From Pomphorhynchus laevis (lineage: Eukaryota > Acanthocephala > Palaeacanthocephala > Echinorhynchida > Pomphorhynchidae), in the NCBI GenBank assembly GCA_012934845.2, contig WNNJ02003311.1:1-64000 (forward strand): a DNA stretch of 64,000 nucleotides, written 5' to 3'. A program made the position numbers and the translations under genes. The first letter of the stretch is position 1, and the number at the start of each line of letters is the position of its first letter. This document shows positions 63,973 through 64,000 of the stretch, in pieces. Below the pieces are notes generated by a model. The model was given only the letters and a program-made list of their open reading frames with translations. It ran no database searches and was not told where the DNA came from.

Positions 63973-64000
63973 TTCCTCCTGATGACCTCTAATTCTTATT

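Larger units (their letters stand above)
61816..64000 (+). mobile_element. Most complete Penelope-like element, reaching the window end
   Basis: Open sequence begins after a stop near 61815, and the RT runs to 63848 with only a couple of frame breaks; it is followed by the 3' structured RNA (63893-63972). The window ends inside the 3' region. The region from 63150 on is nearly identical to 25445-26330. I see no flanking terminal repeat on the left. I class it as Penelope-like from its DKA, YDFSTLYTN, GVPMGG and YIDD motifs; a related but separate RT group is possible. Confidence 0.75.

Noticed and set aside
1-64000. LTR retroelements, endogenous retroviruses or Polinton-like elements
   Set aside because: I saw no gag, protease, integrase, capsid or long terminal direct repeats. 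All RT motifs fit LINE or Penelope-like types.
1-64000. tRNA, rRNA or snRNA genes
   Set aside because: No cloverleaf with the B-box word and no rRNA-like conserved block were found by eye on either strand.

Overview
This is A+T-rich, intron- and repeat-dominated DNA of an animal, most likely an invertebrate. There are no bacterial-style operons and no rRNA or tRNA genes that I can see. Most recognisable coding sequence belongs to retrotransposons: LINEs of several clades and Penelope-like reverse transcriptases. There is one pogo/Tigger-type DNA transposon. The only host gene I recognise is RIOK3, an animal RIO-family kinase. Its first two coding exons lie on the + strand, and their splice phases fit each other exactly. 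Exon A occurs twice (11505-11650, 51819-51964). Exon B occurs three times (21181-21234 truncated, 23634-23785, 57234-57385). No kinase-domain exon lies in the window.

Layout. 1-1344: AT-rich DNA with LINE scraps. 1345-8645: a 45-bp satellite array, partly inverted, split by a LINE with a restriction-like endonuclease (3338-6882) and followed by nested palindromes. 8786-24060: first copy of the RIOK3 5' region, carrying a CR1-like LINE, a second endonuclease-LINE, a nested LINE-in-LINE and an inverted LINE pair inside exon B. 24990-27000: Penelope-like fragments ending in a structured RNA. 27030-33560: an old CR1-like LINE, a pogo element with its own nested LINE, and another LINE relic. 33590-38145: LINE fragments, a third endonuclease-LINE and palindromic repeats. 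38990-42095: a long but decayed LINE. 42230-57740: second copy of the RIOK3 5' region, with a 0.35-kb-armed palindrome, a 5'-truncated LINE and a full-length CR1-like LINE whose two ORFs are both open (46930-51643). 57770-64000: more Penelope-like copies, the last being the longest.

The duplicated host locus is useful because each copy gives the empty site for insertions in the other. The best leads are: (1) the RIOK3 5'-region duplication; (2) a compensatory-substitution-supported RNA structure at the 3' end of the Penelope-like element; (3) conserved 3' stem-loops shared by several LINE families; (4) the apparently intact LINE; and (5) a dispersed hairpin repeat family with a CTGATGA/GAAA signature next to a LINE 5' end. 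All identifications rest on reading motifs by eye; no database search was run.
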